Source of the DNA: Neckera pumila
Taxonomy: Eukaryota > Streptophyta > Bryopsida > Hypnales > Neckeraceae
Direction of reading: 5' to 3'
Assembly: GCA_963969595.1 (NCBI GenBank)
Contig: OZ018416.1
Location: 23,080,065-23,144,064, forward strand
Length of the DNA: 64,000 nucleotides
The translations under genes were made by a program, and so were the position numbers. Numbering within the stretch: position 1 is the first letter of the stretch; each line of letters starts with the position of its first letter. Below are positions 1 to 12,809 of the stretch, in pieces. The notes below the pieces were generated by a model. That model saw only the letters and a list, made by a program, of their open reading frames with translations. It made no database searches and had not been told where the DNA came from.

Positions 1-73
1 TCTGGAGCTGCTACATCAAACGCAATTCATCATCTTGACCATTGGCTTGCATTTTGGCATTTTAGGTACTGGC

Positions 74-84
74 GGGGGGGGGGG
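74..84. repeat. Poly-G homopolymer (11 G)
   Basis: An uninterrupted run of eleven G in otherwise AT-rich sequence. It is a simple repeat, and its length may be unreliable in assembly. Confidence 0.8.
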
Positions 85-239
85 ATTTATGCAAATGGTA
101 AATACATAGCCCTTTCGAAGTTCAACATTAAATTCCATTCTTTGAAATTGAAGTGTGTGAAAACATTTTATTCATAATTGGTTTCAAGTATATATGCATG
201 AATTTGCCGTAAAATTTTAGGAGTGTCTATTCCATTAAT

Positions 240-387
240 TTTTTTTTTTTTTTTTTTTGTAGGCATCTGACCAAAATTGTGGGTATCAGAAGGCAGACCA
301 AAAATGCTGTCAAATCCGACAATAGTTTTTGGGTTGCCGCCCGGTATCTAAAATTTTGGTCAGATGCCCACAAAAAAAAAAAAAAAA
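240..387. mobile_element. Small foldback element with poly-T/poly-A ends
   Basis: A poly-T run followed by GTAGGCATCTGACCAAAATT near 258-278 is matched in inverted orientation near 346-387 by AAAATTTTGGTCAGATGCCC and a poly-A run. The arms are nearly perfect over about 35 bp and enclose a loop of about 65 bp. The CCAT/ATGG bases just outside the runs continue the symmetry. It looks like a MITE or other foldback element. No clear target duplication was identified and no family is assigned. Confidence 0.55.
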
Positions 388-623
388 TGGAGGGCATTCA
401 AAATTGGTTGCTTGTTGGTCTACAAGTGAAGTTGAGTCGTAGTTGCAATGTTCCAATGTAGAAAAATTATATATATCTTGTATATTTGAGCATTGGGATA
501 TCCTTCATATATTCTTGAGTTGTATGTAAAAATACAATGATCTACAAACTTTAGTGGTTCAATTTACAATGGTTTTGAATTTGGATGGTTGAAATTTAAC
601 GACTAAAGTCATATTTTTGGGGG

Positions 624-1360
624 ATGTCTTTGCAAGATTTGAATTTGGAAGAGCTAGTAGACATGCCTTCCTGCAACTTGTCGGAAACAATTCATAACAA
701 ATGGCTTCAAATGTTCGGCAACCGAGGTAACAATTTATTTGATGCCACTTGTGACGACAGTATCCAAGCATGGACACAGATGACAAACTACCGTGCATAC
801 TTAAGAGGACACGCGTCTGGATTTGGTCCATCAAAGGGGAAGAGCGCCCTACATTGTTGCCACGACGACTCTTCAATATGTCCCACATTTTCAAAAGTGT
901 CTTCTTTGATCAACAACCGCCAGAAGATGCAGATGTATATCCAACGGTCAAAAACAACCTAGTCATACGGCGGAATGCAAATGCACCAACCATAGAACAA
1001 CAAAACAAGTGAGAAAGTACTGGCAACATTAGAAGACAAATTTTGGAAGTGACCTTGCTTCCTTTTCCGAGCTTAGGTGCAATAGTGTCATTGGAGACTG
1101 GGACAGACCCTAACAAAAATGTGTACCGAATTATGTTAGGCATGTTCCCCACATGCACATGCATAGATTTTGTTCAGATGTTTGTTTCCGCTATTGGAGG
1201 GCATCAAGCATACGTAAATTGCAAGCACTTGTACTACCTGTACCGTTACTTCTGCAAGATGGACATCCATGATGACCAATTCATCCACGCACCTAGTTAT
1301 AGCTTCAACGAGTTGAAGCTTCTACTACTTCAAGCAAGGATCATCACTATTTTAGAATAG
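624..1360 (+). pseudogene. SWIM zinc-finger transposon-like pseudogene
   Basis: Two overlapping frames give one broken protein. The frame from 624 carries a segment with LVDMPSCNLSETIHNKWLQ and ends near 840. The reading then shifts to the frame of 770-1360, which has one TGA at 1010-1012. Near residue 35 of the last part is a C-x-C ... C-x-H pattern (PTCTCIDF, then VNCKH), the SWIM zinc-finger signature found in MULE/FAR1-like transposases and related plant proteins. No catalytic transposase domain is visible. With one frameshift and one stop it is not functional. The exact superfamily is uncertain. Confidence 0.6.
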
Positions 1361-1532
1361 GAGTGACCACATTCAATTGATGATTTATTCATATTGTTTT
1401 CGTTTACAATTGGTACAATTGAAATGATTTAAAGCATATAGTATGAAAAATGTTCTATTCATGAAGTACGGAAATATGTGTCACACGTCAAATGTTTTGA
1501 TTTTTTTGATGTGGAATACAACACAAAATCCT

Positions 1533-3628
1533 GGGTGGATCACTTAGCGCATTTTAGAAACAACGAGCGGCATAATATAGAGAAGGGTTTATTCTTTTGA
1601 GGTAAAATTTATAATTTTTTACAAATAAATTAGGGTTCATTTAAAGGGGAAAATCTATTATAAATAAGTTAGGTAGCCTGAAAATTTAGACCATTAATTT
1701 TTTTTACATCTAATTTTAGGGGCTAGTCACTGGAATCCTTTATATTGTATTTAATAGGGTTCATATATCTAATACATTACAGCTAGGTTATGATTGCTTT
1801 TTTACACACAATTTGATTTCATATAATTCTCACCCTTACAAAATTTACACTCCTTCTAGTCCAGAACTATTCTTATCACTTCCAGTACTTTTCAGCAGGT
1901 ACTCATGTGACACAACACTCATTAACACCCACTTGTAGACTTTCATTCAAAACCAAGTACAGCCACAAACCACACTTTATAACATCACGTGACCCTAGCA
2001 TTTCATGTACACATGGGAAATACTTCTCATCTTAGTAGATCACATAAATTCCTCCATGCCTTCATCATATCAACCATGTTAAGTGCAATTCTACATTTCT
2101 CTAAACTAAACACTTAGGGAATATAAACTTACAACCATCAAGCAGCTTATAAACTTTCAATAACCAGCCTTTAAAATTACAATCACATCATAGTCAACCA
2201 CTAATTAACAATCATAGTTTTGCATTTTTCAGACCATTTTAACCATATATACTTGCATCAACATTAACTGAGTTGCAGATATTTTGTATAACTCCAAATA
2301 GGTGAAAAAATCACCATTTATAATTTTTATAAAATAACAACTCAAATCAATATAAAACCAGCAATCAACTTACAAAACAAGTTCAAAACAACACAAAAAC
2401 CTGCCCAATTTAAAAAATTTAAAAATCCAACTAGCAAATCTACACTTCCAAAGGTACGTTGGTATGCTGGCCATAGCAGAACCTGAATTATACAACCAAG
2501 ATGAAATTGAATTTTTTTCAACTAACCATTTTGCAGAGTTTCTCAATAAATTTACATGAAAGCCAAATTGAATGGACCTTAGTCCCAAGTGGTTTGACAT
2601 GTTTTGGAGCATTTTTGATATCCTTACCCTTTTTTAAGTTGGAATGCCATTTGAATTTTGGGTATGCGATATATTTTTTTCTTATAGAAATACATTGGTG
2701 TCCTAAAATCAACAAAAGTGTATTAGCCTCAAGAATAGGATGTCAACAAGAAAGACATACTTTACACTAACAAAAGTCTCACAAAAGAAATAGGGTGTGA
2801 AAAAAGAATACCCTTCTCAAACCACCCAAAGTGCCTTACAAACACAATAGGATGTAAAAAAGGAAAAACAAATTCACACCAACCGTCAATCCTAAACCAA
2901 AAAAAATAGGGTGTGAAAAAAGATAATAAGGAATTAAAATACACCCTAAATCAAATAGCCTAATCCCAAAAATAGAATATCAACAATTGCTTCAATATTG
3001 CCCACCAATAAAAGTGTCACCAAAATAATAGGGTGCAAAATAAATACCCTTTTCAAACCACCCAAAGTGCCTTACCAACAAAATAGGTTGTCAAAAAGGA
3101 AAAAAAAAGTCACACCAACCGTTCATCCTAAACCCAAAAAAATATGGTGTGGAAAAGGAATAAAAAATACACCCTAAATCAAGTAGCCTAAGCAAGAAAA
3201 AATAGGATTTCAAAAAGAAAAAAAAGTTTAACATCAATCATAGACTCTCCACAAAAAAATTGGGTGTGGAAAAGAATTCATGCTTTGTACCAAATAAAAT
3301 TTCCAATGTTGGAATGCTAACACTAAGTTGTTTCAAAATGCATGGAATATGATTGATTTCCACGCATGCAATCTTTGGACTTTTTTTTAACCTTTTTGCT
3401 TTCACATTGCTTTTCAATTCACGTTTTTTTCTTATAAAGAAAATAGCCTAAAGAAAATTGTCCTTACATGGCTAATATAAGTAATAATAGAGTACCATAA
3501 TATAGGCCATTTTGCCAAATTACATAATTATAGGGGCCCTTTTATTGAGGCCTTAGATGTAAATAGCCCCCTAAAAATTACCCTCTTGCAGCATAGGGGG
3601 TATAAAACATACAAAGAGTGATCCACCC
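1533..3628. mobile_element. 2.1 kb element with GGGTGGATCACT inverted ends
   Basis: GGGTGGATCACT at 1533-1544 is repeated inverted as AGTGATCCACCC at 3617-3628. The interior is AT-rich with no supported gene. The sequence next to the right end, read inward (GTGGATCACT, then TGTAT, then TATACCCC, then TTGCA-like), matches the arms of the 82 bp hairpin at 46535-46616, which suggests one family. No target duplication is evident, so the boundaries rest only on the inverted termini and the second copy. Confidence 0.45.
2781..3250. repeat. Tandem duplication, about 236 bp period
   Basis: The landmark CAAACCACCCAAAGTGCCTT occurs near 2818 and again near 3054. The surrounding phrases (an AATAGGGTGTGAAAAAAG-like string, then CACACCAACCGT, then ACACCCTAAATCAA) recur in the same order. 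This gives about two diverged copies of a 236 bp unit inside the 1533-3628 element. Confidence 0.7.
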
Positions 3629-4377
3629 GAGCTCGGAATAGATCTACTACAAAGAACTCAAACACCACATAAAATATTTACCAATCCACAGTTATAGGAT
3701 ACATGGTCATAGGTCCCAAATTTACCATTAATAGCAAAAAAAATTCAATTTTTTGAATTCTTTTAACAAAAAAAAAATTGGGGAATAAAAATGGGATTTT
3801 TTTTTTAGGCTCTAGGCTCACAAGCTCCACGCTCCACGCTCACAAGCTTAGGGCTCCAAGCTCACACACTAACGTTGTTGCATAGGATAGATAAAGTATT
3901 TGGATAAGTTGTTTTTCCTTATTTACCTAGGCTGGCCTCTTGAGTTAGCAGTTAGTTAGTAGATCCTTGCATATAGACTATAGATACCACTACTGCCATC
4001 CATGAAACTAAGAAACATTAGCAAAGATCCATTGCTTGGAAGGTACAGTGGATCGCGTTTGTAACACCCGTATATATGAACATAGTAGATAAAAAGCTAG
4101 AACCGGGACATGTCCGCGTAATTACCAAGGGTGGGTAATAAAAAGCCCACACTCTTCAATGAGACATAGAGGTGGACAACCCCCTCTATCTTCCTAACAT
4201 AATGCTAGACGTCTGCATGCTGCTTCGCTGAAACGTGATTTTTGCGTTTTAATTATCCCATATGGTTTGTCTTCTTTCCTACCATCCCATTTGTATAAAG
4301 AGTTTGTCTTCTCTTCTCTATATAATCACATCAAATGCTTTTTCAAGCCATGTGACAAATTTGCCAAATATGGTATA

Positions 4378-4500
4378 TTTTGTATGACGTATAATGTATG
4401 GCATATTATGTATGGTGTATTATGTATGGCATATTGTGTATAATATACTATATATAGCATACTGTATATGGTGTATGACATGTTGTATTGGATGTTATAA
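4378..4500. repeat. Degenerate short tandem repeat (TATGTATGG-type)
   Basis: The phrases TATGTATGG, GTATTATGTATGG and TATATAGCATACTG recur with a roughly 16-18 bp period across about 120 bp. It is low-complexity AT-rich repeat with no coding potential. Confidence 0.6.
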
Positions 4501-4599
4501 AATGTACATACCCATTATATAAGACACGTGTAACTGTCCATATTAACATCATATTAAACATTGCAAGAAGTGTTTATGGTGAAAATAATGCGAACGTTT

Positions 4600-5349
4600 A
4601 CATTAATGTTGCAAGACATATAGACGTTGAAGTTGACATCTCAAAAATTGGCTAGACATCTAAGGTGACATCTCAAAATGCATCTCAGAAAATGTTTGGA
4701 CATTTGATTGGAAAGTATGAAACCTAGATGTCTTGAAAAACATTTTTGGCTGCAACTTTGAAGAATAGTACGTCTATGGTGACATTTGTCACGCCGAGGT
4801 AGACATCTTTGATGATGGTATATTTTATGAAATGCACGTCTAAGTGAATACCACATGCATGGAGGTGAGCATCACAAAAAACATGTATTTGTCCTTCTTG
4901 ACATCTTTTAAGATGTTCAGACATCTATGTTGATGTTGTATAAAACATCACTAAAATTCTCCGACAATGTCAAAGACCACTTCTGAAAATGCCATGTTAG
5001 CAGCTTTGGGTGCCATGTCACCCTATTTGGCCTCTAAATCAGATGTTACGTCTTTGCCACGTCAAAGAACACATCATCAACAGGTAACGGATGAATAATT
5101 TGCCAAGCTGGCTTTCCGTGCTTAAGTGGCAACAAGGTGGTAGCCACATGGCAACCTTTGAGGATCCCGCTGACCCATGCTTTTTGTAATGTCTAGTAGA
5201 AAACATGTGATGTCAGGCTAGATTTTTTATGTTTTGGCAAGTCTGCACGGTCGCGATTTTTGGACGTCCATATAGGTGTTGGAAAACATCAGCCGCAAAC
5301 TGTCCATGTAGAATCCTGACATCAAAAAAATACGGGTTTCTTCTAGTGC
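4600..5349 (+). mobile_element. Right end of a CACTA-like element with subterminal repeats
   Basis: The segment ends at 5349 with TTTCTTCTAGTG, the reverse complement of a CACTA-type terminus (CACTAGAAGAAA). Upstream lie many short copies of GACATCT or its complement AGATGTC and the variant ACGTCTA (near 4634, 4656, 4668, 4728, 4771, 4802, 4838, 4900 and 4920). Clustered subterminal repeats of this sort are typical of CACTA (En/Spm) elements. The matching left end was not found, so this is a partial element or its left end has decayed. Confidence 0.5.
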
Positions 5350-5598
5350 ATCTTAGATAGGTGGACAAGCGGGTGATTTTCTAACAAATTACAAATGTTC
5401 ATTGTTGAAATTGATGTGCTAGAATTACCATGGACCAAATGTGGAGTATGGTGGAGTTTCATATTGTGTAATCTCATTGTCAGAAGATTGACATATTGGT
5501 GTAGATTGGTATCTCGAACCGCACTTGCAAGCTTCTATATGCTCCTTTGGCAATGACATATAAGTCCATAGTATGTTTAGACATAGGAATGCTTTAGG

Positions 5599-7253
5599 GT
5601 GTCTTTGTCTATTGAAGGATTTTCTGATTTGACCTACAAGTCATGGCTTGAAATTCCTCAAGAAATTGATTTCAAGCTAAAGGTACTTAGGGAGAACAAG
5701 TCCATCATCAAGAAGGGCTCAAGAACCACTTTAGGTGGTATTAGGATGGAATATTTGTCAATTAATGAACTTTCTCTTCATTGTTAGGGATAAGGCCAAA
5801 AATTTTAGGTTGGAAAATTTGTACCACTGGGCTACCCACGCTAAAATAATTTAATTTAAAGTAAAGCACCTTGCGTTGGTTGAGATGGAAAGGACTGCAA
5901 GTACAAATCACAATGTCCATAATTTCTGCCGTAATATATTGAATGCCCATCAGACGTGGGCATTTGGAGGTAAGCTTGCACTTTGGGACTTTATTCAAGA
6001 TGTGGCTAAAAGTCTTCATTGGGATGCTCAGGGTCATTGGCACAATGAAAATACAAAGTATTTTTGCTCAAGCCATGAAGGCCCACAATGGGAGGCAAAT
6101 GTGAAACTTGTTTGCATTGAGCTTCGTAGTATAATAAAAGAGATTTGGAAAAAGGGATTCAATTTGTGCCGGGTGAGCACTCTAACATTTTTAAAGTTGT
6201 TGCTCAAATTCTTAGAGATGCACAACTTGTAACTGCTCAACTGCCAACTAGGTGAGGCAATAGTGGAGCACCATTGATGCATTGTGGGCTATTGAGTGCA
6301 AAGCAAAAGTCTAACCAATTAATGGGCATGCTAGTGATGGAGACAATTGCAGAAGGCAACTAATGTTAAACAACTAGATAGAAATCTGGCTAGGGATCGT
6401 CTCTCTGTAGGTTGGAAAGGATGGTTTCTAGTAGCATCATTAAATTAGGATGAGGATACATTTGGGCAATATGACCAAGATTACATTCTACAATAGTAAG
6501 AAGTTAATAAATCCTTTCTTGTCTTCTATGTGTTGCTTGCATCTTAGGGTGATGTATGTTTACTCCAACACGTGGGACATGTTTTTAATTGATTTACTAC
6601 AGATGGACACGGCCTAAGGCAAGAAGATATTGATAGGAAAGATCGCCAAGATTGGGGTTTAGTCCAACGTTTGTGTTCTAAGAAAGTCAAGACGTACTTA
6701 AGATGTTTGCGAGAGGCGGACAATGTTCATAGGGATTTTATCCTAGGGACTGAATATTACATTGAGATTTGTACTGATTACATAGACATCTTTTGCTTGC
6801 CTAGACATAATTTGCGGTCTAGGATAATGTTGGCTGCTAAGGTCTTGATTTTTTTTTTTTGTATTTAGAGATTATGGTTGAAACATGGCTATTATGGCAT
6901 GTAGGGCAACTCTATGGACTTTGTTGAGGCCCATCATTTTATTAGCCAACAATGTTTTGTTGACACCCAATTGTCTTATCACTTTGGTGTTTTACTAATT
7001 TGCCACTTTAGAGACAAGTATCCACACTTGCAAACTTTGCTGCATCTAATTGGGAGTAACAGCTGCAAGGTTATTTTTTTCCAAGATTGGTGGTATGAAT
7101 AGTAATGAAAGGGCTTATGACTTTCATGAATTGTTTAATATAGAAAAAACTCTTAACTATCTCTCTGAAGATGAGTACGCTAATAATGGCCTGAAATTAA
7201 ATAAAGAACATAATAAAATGAAAAACTATGATACATTGTCTTGGAAAAGATGA
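5599..7253 (+). pseudogene. Broken transposon-like protein remnants
   Basis: Several plus-strand ORF pieces appear to descend from one gene. They lie at 5599-5787, 5876-6232, 6671-6868 and 6914-7253. In the last, the frame changes at about 7070, joining a piece with SYHFGVLLICHFRDKYPHLQ to one with FFSKIGGMNSNERAYDFHEL. A T-rich run near 6849-6860 and several stops break the reading. I do not recognise a named domain. The style (long charged segments, no introns needed, repeats around it) suggests a decayed transposon gene rather than a host gene. Confidence 0.4.
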
Positions 7254-7440
7254 AGCCCCTTATGTAAATACATTGTCTTGGAAATTGCCCCTTATGTAGA
7301 AATCACCCCAATTGCCTTATCACTTTGGTGTTCTACTAATGGGGCTTATGTAAATACATTGTCTTGGAAATTGCCCCTTATATAAATACATTGCCCCTTA
7401 TTTAAATACATTGTCTTGAAAATGATGAAGCCTCTTATGA
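7229..7440. repeat. Local duplication array
   Basis: The unit ATACATTGTCTTGGAAA, usually followed by TTGCCCCTTATG, recurs near 7232, 7268, 7356 and 7413, with a shortened version near 7387. Between copies, a stretch near 7310-7340 (GCCTTATCACTTTGGTGTT) is a second copy of sequence inside the upstream pseudogene near 6974-6994. The array therefore duplicated pieces of the adjacent ORF. Confidence 0.65.
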
Positions 7441-8044
7441 CCTTGGTGACTATGGCAACATCAATACCAACAACAAGGTTGTTTTGGCATTACAAAAGGA
7501 TCTAAAAATGGCACAAATCATATTGAGACATTAGAATATGGCTCAAATTGTACATACACATGCTGGATTGAAAGTGTGGTTCACCAAGCCATAGGAGATA
7601 GAGAAGGTAGATGATCGATTCATGAGGTTCAAAGAAGGTGCTAGGCCGGTGTGGTGAGGACAATGATTCTAAAGTGATTTGAGAGAGCTTGACTATAAGG
7701 CGGTTGGGAGATGAAGAAGGGGTGGATGAGTAACATTGGAGCACATTGAAGATTGAAGTCTTCCATGACACCAAGATGCAGAGGTTGTGCTAGAAGGAGA
7801 AGTGAGGGATGCAACCTCCAACATGTTGAGTGCACATGAAGAGCAAATGACAATTATACCATGCCTAACTCGGTTAAATTTCATTGTAGATTTTGCAAGG
7901 CATACTATTTATAAATCCACATTGGTATCTCAATTAAACAAAAATCCTTTATTGTAGACCTAAAGACAGATTGACAAGAATAAAGATTTCTATGTAGTTT
8001 AATAATTATGATTATTATTTTGCAACTACAATATCTTCAAGTAC

Positions 8045-8350
8045 TTGTCTCCTTGGTATAGGGTTGGATTGTGGTGTTTATTTTGTGCAGCGCAATACAA
8101 CAAACATGTCTTCTATTGCAAGGTCAGCAAAAAAGGGGAAGCAGAGTCGGCCCACAGCAATGTCAAAATCCAAAACACCAACAAGCAGTGCACGAAGTGG
8201 ACAATGGGACATGGTGGATCAGCTGGGTGCAACCCATGTAGAGACGTGTTGGTAGACAATGGGGCTTGCTTTGAAAGGCCATAGACCTTATGAATTGGTC
8301 CTTTGAAGTTCAAGTGTGACCATATTGATAGTATGTAGATTGATGTAGAG
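8045..8350 (+). pseudogene. Unrecognised ORF remnant
   Basis: Two overlapping frames here show short protein-like stretches rich in Lys, Ser and Thr (for example SKSKTPTSSARSGQWDMVD) followed by in-frame stops. No domain is recognised. It may be the 3' continuation of the broken gene at 5.6-7.3 kb. Support is weak. Confidence 0.25.
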
Positions 8351-10580
8351 ACCATAATCACCATAGTCACAGTCTAGTTTAGTTCCTCCAACAATGTGTA
8401 TACCCTAGATTCAGAAGATGCCAATGCACTAAATCAATTTATGTGATGAGGTGCTTTGGTTTCGATCACATGTAGGAATTATATTTTGTAGGCTGAAAAG
8501 GAAGGACCAGGAATCATGAGTATATGTTGGTGCAATTCCATTGTCTATGTACTTGACTGTACACTATAGTGTTTGATTTGTCATCAGTCTAGGAAGGTTG
8601 AATTAGAAATACAAATGTACTTTGTGAGTACTTTTAGTAGTTATAGAGTTCACCATTTAAATATAATTCAAAATATTGTTTATGAGATTTTTTTTTTTTT
8701 TTTTTAAAATTGCATAGGCAGGATTTTTTCAGACCATTCTCAGATAGAAATTGAATTAATCTTTAAACCCATATATAGTACATCACTAGTCTGCACAATG
8801 TTGTATTTAGGAAACCCTAAATTCTAAACCTATATGGACTGTAATATTTTTTGTTTTCAAAATGAGCATGTATCATTTGTAACTGCAAAAATGATTAGGA
8901 ATGATTAGAATTTTTGAGTGCCTTTGTTTTGCAATTATTTTTGCATGAATCTTTTGATTTGTACAATGATGCAAGGGAGGCAAATTGCGTCTAGAATCTC
9001 AAATTGGTGGCTTTCCCAATATTTTTTGATGATTATGTCTCCATAAAGAAGATGCGTGCTATGAATTTTGTCCTTCTTCTTCAATCCTGCGTGAGCTTCA
9101 TTTGCTTCCTAAACCTTGTCTTTGCTTACACTCTTCAACTTTGTATTGGAATCTTAGATTGTGTTAGAAGCACTTGCCTTTGTAGAGAATTCATCGTTGC
9201 CAAGGTTGTTAATTGTAGGTTTTCTGGGTAGGGACGCTTGACGATGGCAACTTTGGCATTTGATGGGCAGGTGGGTGATTCGGAAGCGGACCCAATTGCA
9301 GGTGTCTCCAAGCTCTCCAATGTCGCCGTGTGCCCCGATTCCTTGGTAATAAAAGAAATGGGAAACTTGGCCTTTTATTTTCTTCTGAGGCAATAATTTG
9401 TTGCATTTGCGACTAGTTTAGGGTATAATAGTCAAGGCTAAGTTCAACCTTGGATTTCTTCCTTGTTCTTGTTTTAAGCTCCTAGATTCTTGCATGAGGT
9501 TGATTTGTGAACCAATATTTGCCGTCGTTGGTATTGTTGCAAGAATATAATGGATTTGTACAGATTGTATTGTGCTTGGCAACATTACAAAGTTAGGAGG
9601 GACGGGGCTCACCACAAAACGCAACATCATTGGCTGGTTGTAGCAAATGCACACCATTGCACCGCAACTTGCTGCTATTGTGGCTTGTGGAGTAGAGCAA
9701 GTGTGGACGTGTGGTGAACGAAGGTGGAAATTTTGTCTCTTAGGGACACGCAACAAAGCAGCAGTATTGCGTTTTGTAGTAGAATTCTTGACTATTAGTA
9801 AACATTGGCAGAACATGGTTGAAGCGCATGTTGAGTGTTGTGTGCTCAGATTTGAGCAATTTGACTTGAAGTGGGAGGCTCAACCACAAGGAACTTCCCG
9901 AGATGGTGACTTAGTTTGACCACCAACTGTTGAGGTGTTTTTGACGACAAGGACGTTGCATAAGTCCATTGCAAACCACCTTCAAATGAGCCCTCTGTAC
10001 GAGCTGTCCGCAGCAAAGCTATGTTGTCTGCGGGACATTCTTACTTGGGGTTGGTAGATGAGGGCATTAGTTCTAGAAGGTGAAGACTGGTGCAATCTGG
10101 ATCTTCTCTGGGTGTCCCCTTCAGAGCGCAAGGCTAAACTGCATTGACTGGTAATTATTTAATTCTAGTTGTTTTGTAAACTTGTTGCATTTTTTTGGTG
10201 AGCTGTAGTAATGATTTTGTGGTTCATTGCATGCTCTTTGTATAGGAATAGGTTGTAGTTTAGAGCTTGAGAGTAGTTAGAATCCATTCAAAGTTTTTTG
10301 GGGAATGCCCTGTGTTTCTCAACACTTGTAAGAGCAAAATCGGTATTCATTTATATCCTAATTCTGCTTTTATACTTGCCTTGATGTGTGTCTTATTCTC
10401 CTTTTATGCTTGCCTGTATGTGATTCTTTTTTTCTGTACTAGCATGTATATGTTTCATATTCTCCTTTTCTTGTGATGCATAGGTTTGGGTGAATGTATG
10501 ACTTGAATCAATACAGAACTATAAATGAGAAAATTGACGCAAACTAAGATTGAGTAAATCAATGCCAACTATAAATGATG
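8351..10580. other. Intergenic, no supported gene
   Basis: AT-rich sequence with a poly-T run near 8688-8704. Open frames up to 132 codons exist around 9.2-9.9 kb, but none shows a motif, repeat partner or splice-consistent structure, so I call none of them. Confidence 0.5.
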
Positions 10581-10639
10581 CAATTTATTGTAAACCCATG
10601 TATATTCTCACAGTGTGATGTTTACTGAATACATTCCAT

Positions 10640-10955
10640 TTCAAAGATAACAACAATAAGAAAGAAATAAGAAAGAAACAATAAGAAAGATATAAGAAAG
10701 GAATAAAAAACATAGAATATGAATAAATAAAAAAAGAATAAAATAAAAAGTAAATAAAAAAAGAATAAAATAAAAAAGTAAATAAAAAAGTAAATAAAAA
10801 AAGAATAAAATAAAGAATAAAATAAAAAAGTAAATAAAAAAATAGTAAGAAAGAAATAAGAAGGGGAAAAAACGAAATAAAAAAAAAATAAAAAAGGAAA
10901 AAAAAAATAGAATAAGAAAGAAGAAAAAAAAATAAAAAAAATAAAAAAAAAATGT
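10640..10955. repeat. A-rich purine microsatellite
   Basis: About 310 bp of nearly pure A/G/T on the plus strand, built from AATAAAAAAG, AATAAAATAA and AAGAAAGAAATAAG variants. The Phe/Leu-rich open frame on the opposite strand is a by-product of this composition. Confidence 0.85.
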
Positions 10956-10959
10956 AATG

Positions 10960-12809
10960 CATGTTTCTAATTCCCAGCAGTGGATATGAAGGTAATTATG
11001 TGCACTTAGAAGTGATACTCTCCTAATTGCGACACCTATCTATAGTTGTTTAAGATTCCAAGCTTCAAAGACGTAAATCGTTGCAACAAATTTTACATCA
11101 AAATACAAAGCTCATAATGCATGCAACTATAGTCCTTGTGTTCCATTTGCATCCATTTGCCAATGCTACCCCTTATGCCATGATCCCTAGTGAAAAAATG
11201 GTAGAACATTTGGACAATGAAGGTTTCAATGAAGGATTTTTTTCAAATGTGGTGGATATGATGAAGGAGGTAGGATGAAAGACTATTCAACTTTCTTTCA
11301 AATGTAAACACCAAGAATTAGACCCTCAAAATTGAAAAGTTGATGGATAGTTTCTATCCTATGGGCAGAGCCATCCACAAGCATAAAGTGTGGGCTACTT
11401 GCTACTATTTTTTTGCCATTTTTGATTGATATTCCTCAATTATCTTTCCCTTAAAGTCTATCTTTCAAATTTAATATTTAAAAAATGAAGCTTGTGTTTT
11501 TGCATTTGCATTTTTTTTCCTATTCATATTTTGTTATCAAAGTAATGCAGTCGTAGAATGAAAAGTTATGCTCACATCTTGAAGATTTTATGTACATGTA
11601 GGACACAAACATTTTTACAAAAAATTAAAAATGATATGTCACCGTTGGAACATTGAAAATATTATATTTTTGAAGTTCAAGCAGTCGATGGATTAGTTTT
11701 GTGATTTCCATCGTCTCGGTACTAGCCTCCCAATTCTCCCTCTCTCACGTCCTTAGTTGGACTTGGCCATCAATAAGACTCAAGAACAAGCTAGGGATAA
11801 TACTTTGGCTGGCTTTAGGAATATTCTCACTGAGGGTCCTAGGAACAAATTTAGATCCTACTTCTAGACCGGATTCACATTGCAAACATCACACCTAACA
11901 TCAAGTGCAATGATACATTTACTTTCCAACCCTCTAGTGTCCAAGGTGGAGAGCGCTAGCAGTACCGAGTTACATTCATTTTGGTACAGTTTTAACCCTG
12001 TAATGCTGCCGTAGACATTAAATGTCCGATGGTGACAAAGAATCCTTGTGTAGAGGACAAAAGTGCAACTATTCATCGTCAGAATTTTGTTTTGAAAAGG
12101 AAAGGTCTTCTACAATAGTTTGACTTCCAATGAGTACTTCTCCATTTTTTTAAGCCATTGATTCCCACTGTATCAGAAACATAATTTCCGCGGAGACCGG
12201 CTTGTCCTTACAGGGTTAACCACCTAATTATCATGCGATGTAATTATCATGTGATGCAATTACAGAGAGTACTGCTTCTCGTGCGATTTGAATCCTACCT
12301 CGTGAACGGCGCTTTCAAAAATCCACTGCAATAACAGTACAAGAACATGAAATCGCTCAAAAGAAGAATCGGATTGAAAACACCGTTCTCGCAGTGCCAC
12401 TTGTCCTTAGAATACAATGCTTTGTGGAAGGATGACCGATGCATAGCAGATTTTCGTATTATTGGACAAATGACTTCTTACACATTGGTTGAGAGAAGAG
12501 CCAGCAAAATTTCTGAGCTTCTATAAAAAGCTACCTCTAATCTTCTATTGTCTACGACCAAAGGAGTGAAACTTAGAACCTGGGCGCTCTTCAGCCATTT
12601 GGATGAAAGAGGGCGCAGGTGCAAGCGATGTGTCCTAACCTATTCAAACTCTCTGTTTGTGACATTACATGGTACAAGGGAATTTTCTCAAGATGTACTA
12701 AAATGGGGGTGTTAACTTACAAACCAAGGCAGAATATGCACTTGCATTGTGTCATTTCTGCCTTCCCCTACTCAATTCTTGTATCTTTGAGATGCAAGAG
12801 AACGCCTAT
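10960..12809. other. Intergenic and 3' flank of the CW zinc-finger gene
   Basis: No supported coding region. The last few hundred bases before 12810 should hold the 3' untranslated region of the minus-strand CW gene. No convincing polyadenylation signal was identified on the minus strand here. Confidence 0.45.

Noticed and set aside
9418..9919. 132- and 90-codon ORFs near 9.4-9.9 kb
   Set aside because: Overlapping on opposite strands, without a domain, repeat partner or splice structure.
10585..10962. 125-codon Phe/Leu-rich ORF on the minus strand
   Set aside because: It is a translation of the A-rich microsatellite and has no independent support.
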